Source of the DNA: Anaeromyxobacter sp. Fw109-5
Lineage (GTDB): Bacteria; Myxococcota; Myxococcia; Myxococcales; Anaeromyxobacteraceae
Direction of reading: 5' to 3'
Assembly (NCBI RefSeq): GCF_000017505.1
Contig: NC_009675.1
Location: forward strand, 2,666,001 to 2,730,000
DNA length: 64,000 bases
The notes beneath the pieces were generated by a model that saw nothing but the letters and a program-made list of their open reading frames with translations, was not told where the DNA came from and made no database searches. Positions 58,012 through 64,000 of this stretch are shown here, one piece after another. Made by a program: the position numbers and the translations under genes. Numbering within the stretch: the first letter of the stretch is position 1; every line of letters begins with the position of its first letter.

Positions 58012-58365
58012 GGGCGCGGGGCCTCTGGGAGGGGTCAGGTGCAAACGTGAAATCCTATACACCGCCGCGGGGAGAGGCGAACGGCCCGCGACGACACCCA
58101 AAGGCGGCGCGGCGAGCGGGTGCGTCTCCGGAGTCGCGCGGCTCCGGCGTTCACCCGGCGCGTGAAGCAGAAGGGCCGGTCGGCTCCCGGGCCGTCCAGC
58201 CCCCCGTCACATCGATGTCGGGCGTGCCGCGGGCGACTCGAACGCCGGGCTACGTGCGGGCGGCCGACGCGCGACGACGCAGCGAGCCGCCGTGACCCGC
58301 TCGTGACGGCCGCAGCACACATCCAGCTGGACGACCGCGGCGGCGCCGCGAGAAAGGAAGCGCGT
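58012..58365. other. Divergent intergenic region between the hybrid kinase and the desaturase
   Basis: A 354-bp gap serves both divergent genes. On the minus strand TATAGG occurs near 58058-58053, about 45 nt before the kinase GTG, with a weak -35. On the plus strand the desaturase has an AAAGGAAG ribosome site. No RNA or further coding frame was recognised. Confidence 0.4.
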
Positions 58366-59478
58366 ATGACCCCGTCGGCGCAATCGCGGTCCCTGCGTGC
58401 GGAGCTCGACTCCCTCCGGCAGGAGTTCGCGGCGAAGATCGGCCCCCGGGACGCCGAGTACATCCGGACCGTGAGGGCGGTCGCCCGCGTCTCCCGCGTC
58501 ACGGGACGCCTCCTCATCCACTTCAGCCTCGAGCCCGTCACGTGGGCTGCAGGCGTGTGCGCGCTCGCCACGTACAAGGTGCTCGAGAACATGGAGATCG
58601 GCCACAACGTTCTGCACGGGCAATACGACTTCATGCGCGATCCGACGCTCAGCTCGGCGACGTACGAATGGGACATGGTGGGCACCGCGAAGAGCTGGAA
58701 GCGGGCGCACAACGCGACGCACCACGTCTTCACGAACGTCATCGGGCGAGACCGCGACTTCGGCTACAACGCCTTCCGCTTCTCGGCGGAGGTGCCCTGG
58801 AAGCCGATCCACCTGCTCCAGCCGCTGGTGAGCCCGCTCAGCGGCCTCTTCTTCGAGTACTCCATCGGCGCCTACGATCTCGGTCTCCTCGACGGGCTGG
58901 GCCCCCGGCCCAGCGGAGCGGCTGGCGGAAAGCGCCGGCCGCGGCGCGAGATCGCCCGCGAGCTCTGGGCCTTCGCGCGGAAGGCCGCGCGAAAGGGATT
59001 CGTCGAGTACGTGTTCTACCCCGCCCTCGCAGGCCCGCTGGCGGCGAAGGTGCTCTGCGGGAACCTGCTCGCGAACACGATCCGGAACGGCTGGGCGTAT
59101 GCCGTCATCTACTGCGGTCACCTCACCGAGCAGACCGCCACCTTCCGCGAGGAGGGCCTTGAGGACGAGGACCGGGGCGGATGGTACGTCCGGCAAGTCA
59201 CGGGCAGCAGCAACTTCGAGGCGGGACGGCTCGTGCACGTGCTGAGCGGCCACCTCGGGTTCCAGATCGAGCACCACCTCTTCCCGAACGTCCCGGCGTG
59301 GCGCTATCCGGAGATGGCCCCTCGCGTGCGAGCCATCTGCGAACGCCATGGCATCCCCTACTCGACGGGCTCGCTCGCCTCGCAGTTCGCGAGCGCGATG
59401 CGCCGGCTGGTTCGGTTCGCCGTCCCGGGTGCGGAGCGTCGCGGCGGCGCCGACGGCGCCCGCGCCCACGCGGCTTGA
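58366..59478 (+). CDS. Membrane fatty acid desaturase (acyl-lipid type)
   Basis: The 370-residue di-iron desaturase has three histidine boxes: GHNVLH (first), HNATHH (second) and the third in QIEHHLFP. The third box is QxxHH, typical of front-end and delta-type acyl-lipid desaturases. Membrane helices flank the boxes. The reaction introduces a double bond in acyl chains using O2, implying at least microaerobic use in a mainly anaerobic gene context. The ATG at 58366 is preceded by AAAGGAAG. No electron-carrier gene is next to it. Confidence 0.92.
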   Translation: MTPSAQSRSLRAELDSLRQEFAAKIGPRDAEYIRTVRAVARVSRVTGRLLIHFSLEPVTWAAGVCALATYKVLENMEIGHNVLHGQYDFMRDPTLSSATYEWDMVGTAKSWKRAHNATHHVFTNVIGRDRDFGYNAFRFSAEVPWKPIHLLQPLVSPLSGLFFEYSIGAYDLGLLDGLGPRPSGAAGGKRRPRREIARELWAFARKAARKGFVEYVFYPALAGPLAAKVLCGNLLANTIRNGWAYAVIYCGHLTEQTATFREEGLEDEDRGGWYVRQVTGSSNFEAGRLVHVLSGHLGFQIEHHLFPNVPAWRYPEMAPRVRAICERHGIPYSTGSLASQFASAMRRLVRFAVPGAERRGGADGARAHAA

Positions 59479-59646
59479 TTTGCCCGTCGCGGAAGGACCC
59501 GGGATGGCGTCACGACCCATCCGTTCCCACCGTGGCGCCCGGAGCGCCGCCGCCGCACCGTAGACTCGCGCACCTGGTCGGCGCCGCGAGCCCGGCCCTC
59601 TCCGTTCAGAGAACGGCGTTCAGCGGAGCGAGTGCGGGATTTGGTG

Positions 59647-59720
59647 TGGCCCCGGGGCGACTCGAACGCCCGGCCTACGGTTTAGGAAACCGCCGCTCTG
59701 TCCAGCTGAGCTACGGGGCC
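59647..59720 (-). tRNA. tRNA-Arg (anticodon CCU)
   Basis: The 74-nt cloverleaf reads GGCCCCG acceptor, GCTC/GAGC D-stem, GCGGT-TTCCTAA-ACCGT anticodon arm (anticodon CCU), GGGCG-TTCGAGT-CGCCC T-arm and CGGGGCC acceptor, with A as discriminator. All stems pair. CCA is not encoded, so a CCA-adding enzyme is needed. It reads AGG codons, which are rare in such GC-rich genomes. Confidence 0.95.
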
Positions 59721-60000
59721 AAAAGGACTTCCGGGTCGCGGGATATAGCACAGGCGCGGCCCGAGCGCGCCCTTCGAGGAGGCCCCGCGTCGGGGCCGCG
59801 TAGCTCCCCCGCGCCGCCATGAGGCGAGCGTCCAACCGGAACGGCTCCGGCTCGCCGGAGACGATGCGCGCGGCGTCCGGGTGGCCGCGATTCGGGAGCA
59901 CGTTCTGCTCCCCGCCCGCTCGACACGGCCGACGTGCCGCCCGGAGCGGGCGCGAATCTCCTCGCTTCCCCGCGGCTCTCGCACGGGTGAGACTCCCGAC
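59721..60000. other. Divergent intergenic region between tRNA-Arg and the methyltransferase gene
   Basis: A 280-bp gap presumably holds the tRNA promoter (a TATAT sequence lies shortly upstream on the minus strand) and the promoter of the plus-strand methyltransferase-radical SAM cluster. No clear -35/-10 pair or operator was recognised for the latter. Confidence 0.35.
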
Positions 60001-60651
60001 ATGTCCCGCCCCCGCGCCGCTCCCCCGGACCTCGGCCACGCCCTCGCGGCGCGCTACTCGCCGCTCGCCTCCACCGCCGGATCGCTGTCGTGCGGCGACG
60101 TCCTGGAGCACGGGGCCCCACGCCCCGGCGAGACGGTGATCGATCTCGGCTGCGGCCGCGGGCGCGATCTCCTGCGCGCCGCGGAGGCGGTGGGCCCGGA
60201 CGGGCGCGCCATCGGGGTGGACGGCAACGAGGCGATGCTCGCGGCGGCCCGCGCGCTCGCCGCCGGCGCGCCCCGGGTATCGCTCGTGCGCGGCGACGTC
60301 GCCGCGGTGCCGCTGCCCGACGGGGACGCCGATCTCGTCATCTCGAACTGCGCCATCAACCACGCGCCGGACAAGGCAGCCGTGTACCGAGAGGTGCACC
60401 GTCTGCTCCGCCCGGGCGGGCGTTTCGTCGTCTCCGACGTGGTGTCGGAGACCACCCTCCCCGCCTCCGTCCGCGACGATCCCGAAGCGTGGGCAGCCTG
60501 CTACGGTGGGGCGATCCCCGAGGCCGAGTACCTCGCCGACGTCGCCAGCGCTGGCTTCTCGGACGTGCGCGTCCTGCGGCGAAGCGCTCCCTACGTGAAG
60601 GGCGGCGTGCGCGTCCTCTCCCTCACCGTGACGGCGCGCCGGCCGTCCTGA
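60001..60651 (+). CDS. ArsM-like class I SAM methyltransferase
   Basis: The 216-residue product has SAM motif I VIDLGCGRGRDLL and an acidic loop IGVDGN. The ArsM-type stretch SNCAINHAPDKAAVYREVHR contains C117, and WAACYGGAIPEAEYL contains C167. These two cysteines fall where arsenite-binding cysteines sit in ArsM, so it could methylate arsenite or another thiol-bound substrate. Other cysteines are C31 and C51. It starts at ATG 60001 with a weak ribosome site and ends 8 nt before the radical SAM gene. In this context it may modify the cysteine-rich peptides; that is inference. Confidence 0.85.
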   Translation: MSRPRAAPPDLGHALAARYSPLASTAGSLSCGDVLEHGAPRPGETVIDLGCGRGRDLLRAAEAVGPDGRAIGVDGNEAMLAAARALAAGAPRVSLVRGDVAAVPLPDGDADLVISNCAINHAPDKAAVYREVHRLLRPGGRFVVSDVVSETTLPASVRDDPEAWAACYGGAIPEAEYLADVASAGFSDVRVLRRSAPYVKGGVRVLSLTVTARRPS

Positions 60652-60659
60652 AGGACTCC

Positions 60660-62012
60660 ATGCGGCTCTCCCGCTCCACCATCGTGGCGCCCGTTCCAGG
60701 CGGCGACCAGGTGCTCCTCGTGCAGCCGCTCACCGGGCAGGCGGCGCTCCTGGGCGCCCCCGAGGTGAACGCGCTGCGCGCCCTAGAGGGCGGCGCAGGG
60801 CTCCCGGGCGCGCTCCAGGAGGCGACCCTGCGCGAGGCCGCGTTCGTCGTCGACACGGACGAGGAAGACCGCGCCCTGCTCGAGCGGGCGCGCGCCGAGT
60901 GGGCCGCCGAGGCGGTCCACTCGCCGACCCAGCTCGTCGTGGTCCCGAGCTTCGGCTGCAACCTCGCCTGCACCTACTGCTACCAGGAGGTGTTCGATCC
61001 CTCCGCGTCCGCGCTGATGCCGCCCGAGGTGGTCGAGGCGTTCTTCGCCTACGTGGACGCGCACCACGCGGGCGAGACCCCGAGGCCGTACGTGACGCTG
61101 TTCGGCGGAGAGCCGCTGCGCGACACGCCCGCCCACCACGACCGGATCGGACGCTTCCTGCGCGGCGCGGCGGCGCGCGGCCTCGAGCTGGCGGTCGTGA
61201 CGAACGGGCACGACCTCGAGGCGTTCCTGCCCGCGCTCGCGGCCGGTCCCGTGAAGGAGGTCCAGGTCACGCTCGACGGCCCGCGGTCGGTCCACGACGC
61301 GCGCAGGCCGCATTCGAGCGGGCGGGGCAGCTTCGACCGGATCGTGGCGGGAGTCGACGCGCTCGTCGCGGCCGCGATCCCAGTGAACCTTCGGGTGGTC
61401 GCCGACCGCCGCAACCTGGCCGCGCTCCCCGAGCTCGCCGAGCTGGCCGCCGCGAAGGGCTGGCTCGACCTGCCCGCCTCGCGCTTCCGGACGCAGGTGG
61501 GGCGGAACTACGAGCTGTTCGGCTGCGCCTCGCGACAGCGCCGCGAGGATCTCTTCGACCGCGTGGAGCTATGGGCAGGCTACCTCGAGCTCGCCGAAGC
61601 GCACCCGATCCTGCGGCGCTTCCACGCGCCGCGCTTCCACGGCATCGGCCACCTCGCCGAGACCGGCGAGCTGCCGGCACCGAACTTCGACGCCTGCCCG
61701 GCCACCAAGAAGGAGTGGGCCTTCGGACCGGACGGACGGCTGTACGGGTGCACCGCCACGGTGGGCCACCCCGCCCACGTGCTGGGCAGGTTCCATCCCG
61801 GGATCGAGCGGGACGACGAGGCCGTCGCCGCGTGGCGACGGCGCAGCACGCTCACGATCGCGCGGTGCGAGGGGTGCTCGGCCGCGGCGGTATGCGGCGG
61901 CGGCTGCGGGGCCATCGCCTGGGACCGGGACGGGACTCCGCTCGCGCCGGACTGCCGCCCGGTCGCGGAGCTGTACGGGCTCGGGGCGCGCTACTACGGG
62001 CTCGGCGCCTGA
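60660..62012 (+). CDS. Radical SAM/SPASM peptide-maturase-like protein
   Basis: The 450-residue product has an N-terminal segment (1-85; QPLTGQAALLGAPEVNALRA) like that of peptide maturases. The radical SAM cluster motif is CNLACTYC (C100, C104, C107), with GGEPL and the later barrel strands. A SPASM domain carries C346, C364, C403, C406, C412, C416 and C432, enough for two auxiliary clusters. SPASM maturases typically modify small peptides, forming thioether or carbon-carbon bonds. ATG 60660 is behind AAGGA. Two short cysteine-rich genes follow and are the obvious candidate substrates. Confidence 0.92.
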   Translation: MRLSRSTIVAPVPGGDQVLLVQPLTGQAALLGAPEVNALRALEGGAGLPGALQEATLREAAFVVDTDEEDRALLERARAEWAAEAVHSPTQLVVVPSFGCNLACTYCYQEVFDPSASALMPPEVVEAFFAYVDAHHAGETPRPYVTLFGGEPLRDTPAHHDRIGRFLRGAAARGLELAVVTNGHDLEAFLPALAAGPVKEVQVTLDGPRSVHDARRPHSSGRGSFDRIVAGVDALVAAAIPVNLRVVADRRNLAALPELAELAAAKGWLDLPASRFRTQVGRNYELFGCASRQRREDLFDRVELWAGYLELAEAHPILRRFHAPRFHGIGHLAETGELPAPNFDACPATKKEWAFGPDGRLYGCTATVGHPAHVLGRFHPGIERDDEAVAAWRRRSTLTIARCEGCSAAAVCGGGCGAIAWDRDGTPLAPDCRPVAELYGLGARYYGLGA

Positions 62013-62018
62013 AGGCGT

Positions 62019-62045
62019 GGATGTGGACCGGCTCGCTCCACATCC
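62019..62045 (+). other. Hairpin in the leader of the small cysteine genes
   Basis: GGATGTGGA (62019-62027) pairs with TCCACATCC (62037-62045) around a 9-nt loop, just after the radical SAM stop. A second hairpin, CGAACGG (62095-62101) with CCGTTCG (62108-62114), follows before the 61-aa gene. Neither has a T-tract; they may be mRNA processing or stability elements. Confidence 0.4.
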
Positions 62046-62147
62046 GGGGACCGGTCGACGGCTTGCGACCCCGTGTCGCGAACCCCAAGAGCCACGAACG
62101 GCTCGTACCGTTCGGCGCGACGATCCGGGGACTTCCTGGAGGCGAAC

Positions 62148-62333
62148 ATGGTCCCGGTGGCGAAGCAGGTGACCCTGGAGCTCTCTCCGAGAGACCTCAG
62201 GATCATGGTCCAGTCGCTCGTGAACTGTCTCGCGACGTGCCAGACGCACGCGGTGAAGCCGGACGCACCGTGCGAGGACTGCGACGCCGCCCGTGCGCTG
62301 AAGGAGAAGATCGAGTCCCACCTCGAGAGCTGA
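62148..62333 (+). CDS. 61-aa cysteine-containing small protein
   Basis: The 61-residue product begins MVPVAKQVTLELSPRDLRIM. Cysteines at 27, 31, 42 and 45 form CxxxC and CxxC motifs, and the C-terminus is charged and helical. ATG 62148 has GGAGG 6 nt upstream. The CxxxC/CxxC layout suggests metal or disulfide chemistry. It could be a maturase partner or a metallochaperone rather than a substrate. I know no named family for it. Confidence 0.8.
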   Translation: MVPVAKQVTLELSPRDLRIMVQSLVNCLATCQTHAVKPDAPCEDCDAARALKEKIESHLES

Positions 62334-62344
62334 AGGAACGCGCC

Positions 62345-62449
62345 ATGAAGCTGCTCACCAAGCTCAAGAAGCCCGCCTGCTGCGCCCCCGAGAAGGCCGC
62401 GCAGTGCTGCGCCAAGGCGTCCCGGCTCGTGTCGGGCTGCCACGACTGA
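62345..62449 (+). CDS. 34-aa cysteine-rich peptide, candidate RiPP precursor or metallopeptide
   Basis: The 34-residue product reads MKLLTKLKKPACCAPEKAAQ, then CCAKASRLVSGCHD. It has two CC pairs (12-13 and 21-22) and C32, with a lysine-rich N-terminus. AAGGA lies 5-6 nt before the ATG and it starts 11 nt after the 61-aa gene. Cysteine is 15% of residues, far above chance in non-coding DNA. Position directly downstream of a SPASM maturase makes it a candidate substrate; a CC-rich metal(loid)-binding peptide is the alternative. Confidence 0.75.
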   Translation: MKLLTKLKKPACCAPEKAAQCCAKASRLVSGCHD

Positions 62450-62536
62450 ACCCGCGGCGGGATCCGTCCCGCCTTCCCCCACTCCTCCCCCGCGACCGGC
62501 ATCGGCCGGCACGGGAGGGGCTTGCCCGGAGATCCG

Positions 62537-62872
62537 ATGTCCGCGTCCGTCGAGGAGATCAGCGCAGAGAGATACGACGAGCAGGTGCTCGGGGCCGAGA
62601 CCCCGGTGGTGCTCGACTTCTACTCCACCGAGTGCCCGCCGTGCGAGGCGCTCGCGCCCAAGCTCGAGGCCGTCGCGGAGCAGTTCGCGGGCAAGGTGCG
62701 GTTCCTCAAGATCTTCCGGCAAGCCAACCGCGAGCTCGCGACGCGGCTCGGCGTCACCGGCAGCCCCACCCTGCTGTTCTTAAAGCGTGGCCGCGAGGCC
62801 GCGGGGCGCATGACGGGTGAGGAGATCAAGCGCTCCGCCCTGAAGGCGGCCGTCGAGCAGCTCCTCGCCTAG
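62537..62872 (+). CDS. Thioredoxin with CPPC active site
   Basis: The 111-residue thioredoxin fold has its active site at STECPPCEAL (C33, C36), where classic thioredoxin is CGPC. The cis-proline loop is VTGSPTLLFLKRG. The N-terminal strand/helix and the LKIFRQANRELATRLG segment fit the fold. CPPC changes redox potential compared with CGPC. ATG 62537 follows GGAG at good spacing. It is followed 16 nt later by the thioredoxin reductase gene, so the two should work as a pair. Confidence 0.9.
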   Translation: MSASVEEISAERYDEQVLGAETPVVLDFYSTECPPCEALAPKLEAVAEQFAGKVRFLKIFRQANRELATRLGVTGSPTLLFLKRGREAAGRMTGEEIKRSALKAAVEQLLA

Positions 62873-62888
62873 CGGACGGACCGACGCC

Positions 62889-63809
62889 ATGAACGAGTGC
62901 TACGACATCGTGGTGATCGGCGCGGGGCCCGCGGGGCTCACCGCCGCCATCTACGCCGCGCGTGCCCGGCTCCGGACGCTGGTGCTGGACGAGAGCATCC
63001 CGGGCGGCCAGGTGAAGACGACGCACAAGGTGTCGAACTACCCCGGCTTCCCCGAGGACATCCACGGCGCGGAGCTCGCGACGGCGTTCTCGCTGCAGGC
63101 CGGGCGGTTCGGGGCCAAGATCCGGCGCTCCGTCGAGATCACGGACCACGAGCTCTCCGGGTTCGTGAAGACGCTCGAGCTCGACGAGTCCGAGACGATC
63201 GAGGCGCGCGCCGTCATCGTCGCCACCGGGGCGAAGCCGCGTCCCCTCGGACTCCCCGGCGAGGACACGTTCAAGGGGCGAGGGATCTCGTACTGCGCGA
63301 CGTGCGACGGCGCCTACTTCGAGGGCAAGGACATCCACGTCATCGGCGGCGGCAACTCCGCCGTGGAGGAGGCGCTGTTCCTCACGCAGTTCGCGCGCAG
63401 CGTCACGATCGTCCACCAGTTCGAGCAGTTCCAGGCCGAGCCGGCCTCCGCGCACGAGGCGCTCGGCAACCCGAAGATCCGCGTCCTGTTCGGCCACGAG
63501 CCGCGGGCGTTCCACGGCGAGACCGCGCTCGAACGGCTGGAGGTCGAGGCGCTGCGGACGAAGGAGCGGAAGGTGCTCCGCACCGACGGCGTGTTCGTCT
63601 TCGTCGGGATGGTGCCGCGGACGGATCTGCTCGCGAAGTACGTCGAGCTCGCGCCCGGCGGCTACGTGAAGACGACCGACGACATGGAGACCGAGGTCTC
63701 GGGCCTCTACGCGGCGGGAGACATCCGCGTGAAGAAGTTCCGGCAGATCACGACGGCCGTGTCCGACGGCACGATCGCCGCGCTGGCCGCCCAGAAGTAC
63801 CTCCGCTGA
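62889..63809 (+). CDS. Thioredoxin reductase-like flavoprotein lacking the NADPH 2'-phosphate motif
   Basis: The 306-residue FAD protein has GAGPAGLTAAIYAARA, SIPGGQV, VIVATGAKPR, a redox pair in SYCATCDGAYF (C136, C139), VIGGGNSAVEEALFLTQF and LYAAGDI. In NADPH-dependent thioredoxin reductases, HRRxxFRA follows the nucleotide loop. Here the same place reads HQFEQFQA, so the arginines that bind the 2'-phosphate are missing. Electron donor may be NADH, ferredoxin or another carrier. It is 16 nt after the CPPC thioredoxin. Confidence 0.9.
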   Translation: MNECYDIVVIGAGPAGLTAAIYAARARLRTLVLDESIPGGQVKTTHKVSNYPGFPEDIHGAELATAFSLQAGRFGAKIRRSVEITDHELSGFVKTLELDESETIEARAVIVATGAKPRPLGLPGEDTFKGRGISYCATCDGAYFEGKDIHVIGGGNSAVEEALFLTQFARSVTIVHQFEQFQAEPASAHEALGNPKIRVLFGHEPRAFHGETALERLEVEALRTKERKVLRTDGVFVFVGMVPRTDLLAKYVELAPGGYVKTTDDMETEVSGLYAAGDIRVKKFRQITTAVSDGTIAALAAQKYLR

Positions 63810-63853
63810 CGCCCGGCGCAGGCGGCGCGGACGCCCGCGCGGCCCGGCGCCGG

Positions 63854-64000
63854 TCAGAGCTCGACCCGCACCCCGAGCGCGACGCTCAGCACCTCCGACG
63901 CCCGGACGGTGCCGAGGTTCGAGACGAGATACGCGAGCGGGAGATCCACCGCCACCACCTCCGCGTACGCCCCGAGGTGCTCGAGCCTCCCGACCGGCCG
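63854..64000 (-). CDS. C-terminus of a minus-strand protein, possibly barrel-like (partial)
   Basis: From a TGA at 63854-63856 an open minus-strand frame runs to the window edge (49 codons including the stop). The C-terminus, DLPLAYLVSNLGTVRASEVL then SVALGVRVEL, alternates hydrophobic and polar residues like an outer-membrane beta-strand. The start lies off the window. It is convergent with the thioredoxin reductase gene. Confidence 0.45.
   Translation of the reverse strand, partial: RPVGRLEHLGAYAEVVAVDLPLAYLVSNLGTVRASEVLSVALGVRVEL

Noticed and set aside
59647-59720. tRNA gene as an integration site
   Set aside because: No integrase gene or repeat of the tRNA 3' end was seen nearby.
60660-62012. 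ArsS arsenosugar radical SAM enzyme, suggested by the ArsM-like neighbour
   Set aside because: The protein is longer, with an N-terminal maturase-like segment and a full seven-cysteine SPASM domain rather than the ArsS C-terminal region.

Overview
The window is chromosomal DNA from a very GC-rich bacterium. Gene content and order suggest a myxobacterium of the Anaeromyxobacter type: parvulin lipoproteins, a small ribbon-helix-helix protein, an anaerobic lysine pathway, PilZ and hybrid kinase genes, and the ftsH-folP-cdaA-glmM order. The genus is inferred from overall character, not from a database match. No rRNA, insertion sequence, phage or CRISPR array was seen.

Region 1 (1-28 kb) is almost entirely one gene on the minus strand. 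It starts at a GTG near 26,928 behind a signal peptide and is still open at the left edge, so at least 8,976 codons are present and the C-terminus is missing. The protein is a chain of beta domains: two BIG2-type domains, about 22 Ig-like repeats, then a ~650-residue super-module (Big_5-like, TIG, TIG, LVIVD-type propeller) repeated about seven times, more Ig domains, a duplicated DUF1349-like lectin-fold pair, and more Ig. It lies 20 nt behind a parvulin (PpiC) lipoprotein gene. A second parvulin lipoprotein gene is divergent from that one.

Region 2 (29-39.7 kb), minus strand, is a housekeeping block transcribed tilS, ftsH, folP, cdaA, cdaR-like, glmM, pdxJ, acpS, nnr, tsaE. It links tRNA modification, proteolysis, folate, c-di-AMP signalling, cell-wall precursor, PLP, acyl-carrier activation and metabolite repair. 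Region 3 (39.7-44.7 kb) holds an orphan terminator that may end a small RNA, a single-gene ribbon-helix-helix unit, a membrane-anchored repeat protein, an ammonium channel and a barrel-like outer-membrane protein.

Region 4 (44.7-49.5 kb), minus strand, is part of the anaerobic lysine degradation pathway (kamD, kamE, kal, kce) with a lipoprotein gene inserted between the two aminomutase subunits, plus a downstream PilZ gene. Region 5 (49.5-58 kb), minus strand, carries a tRNA maturation operon (small protein, cca, receiver-kinase, mnmA, mtaB), a CBS protein and a PAS-hybrid kinase.

Region 6 (58.3-64 kb) has a fatty acid desaturase, a tRNA-Arg(CCU), and a compact plus-strand cluster: ArsM-like methyltransferase, radical SAM/SPASM enzyme, two tiny cysteine-rich proteins (61 and 34 aa), a CPPC thioredoxin, and a thioredoxin reductase lacking the usual NADPH-recognition arginines. 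This looks like a peptide-maturation or metalloid-thiol system and is the best candidate for an undescribed system. The window ends in the C-terminus of a minus-strand gene.
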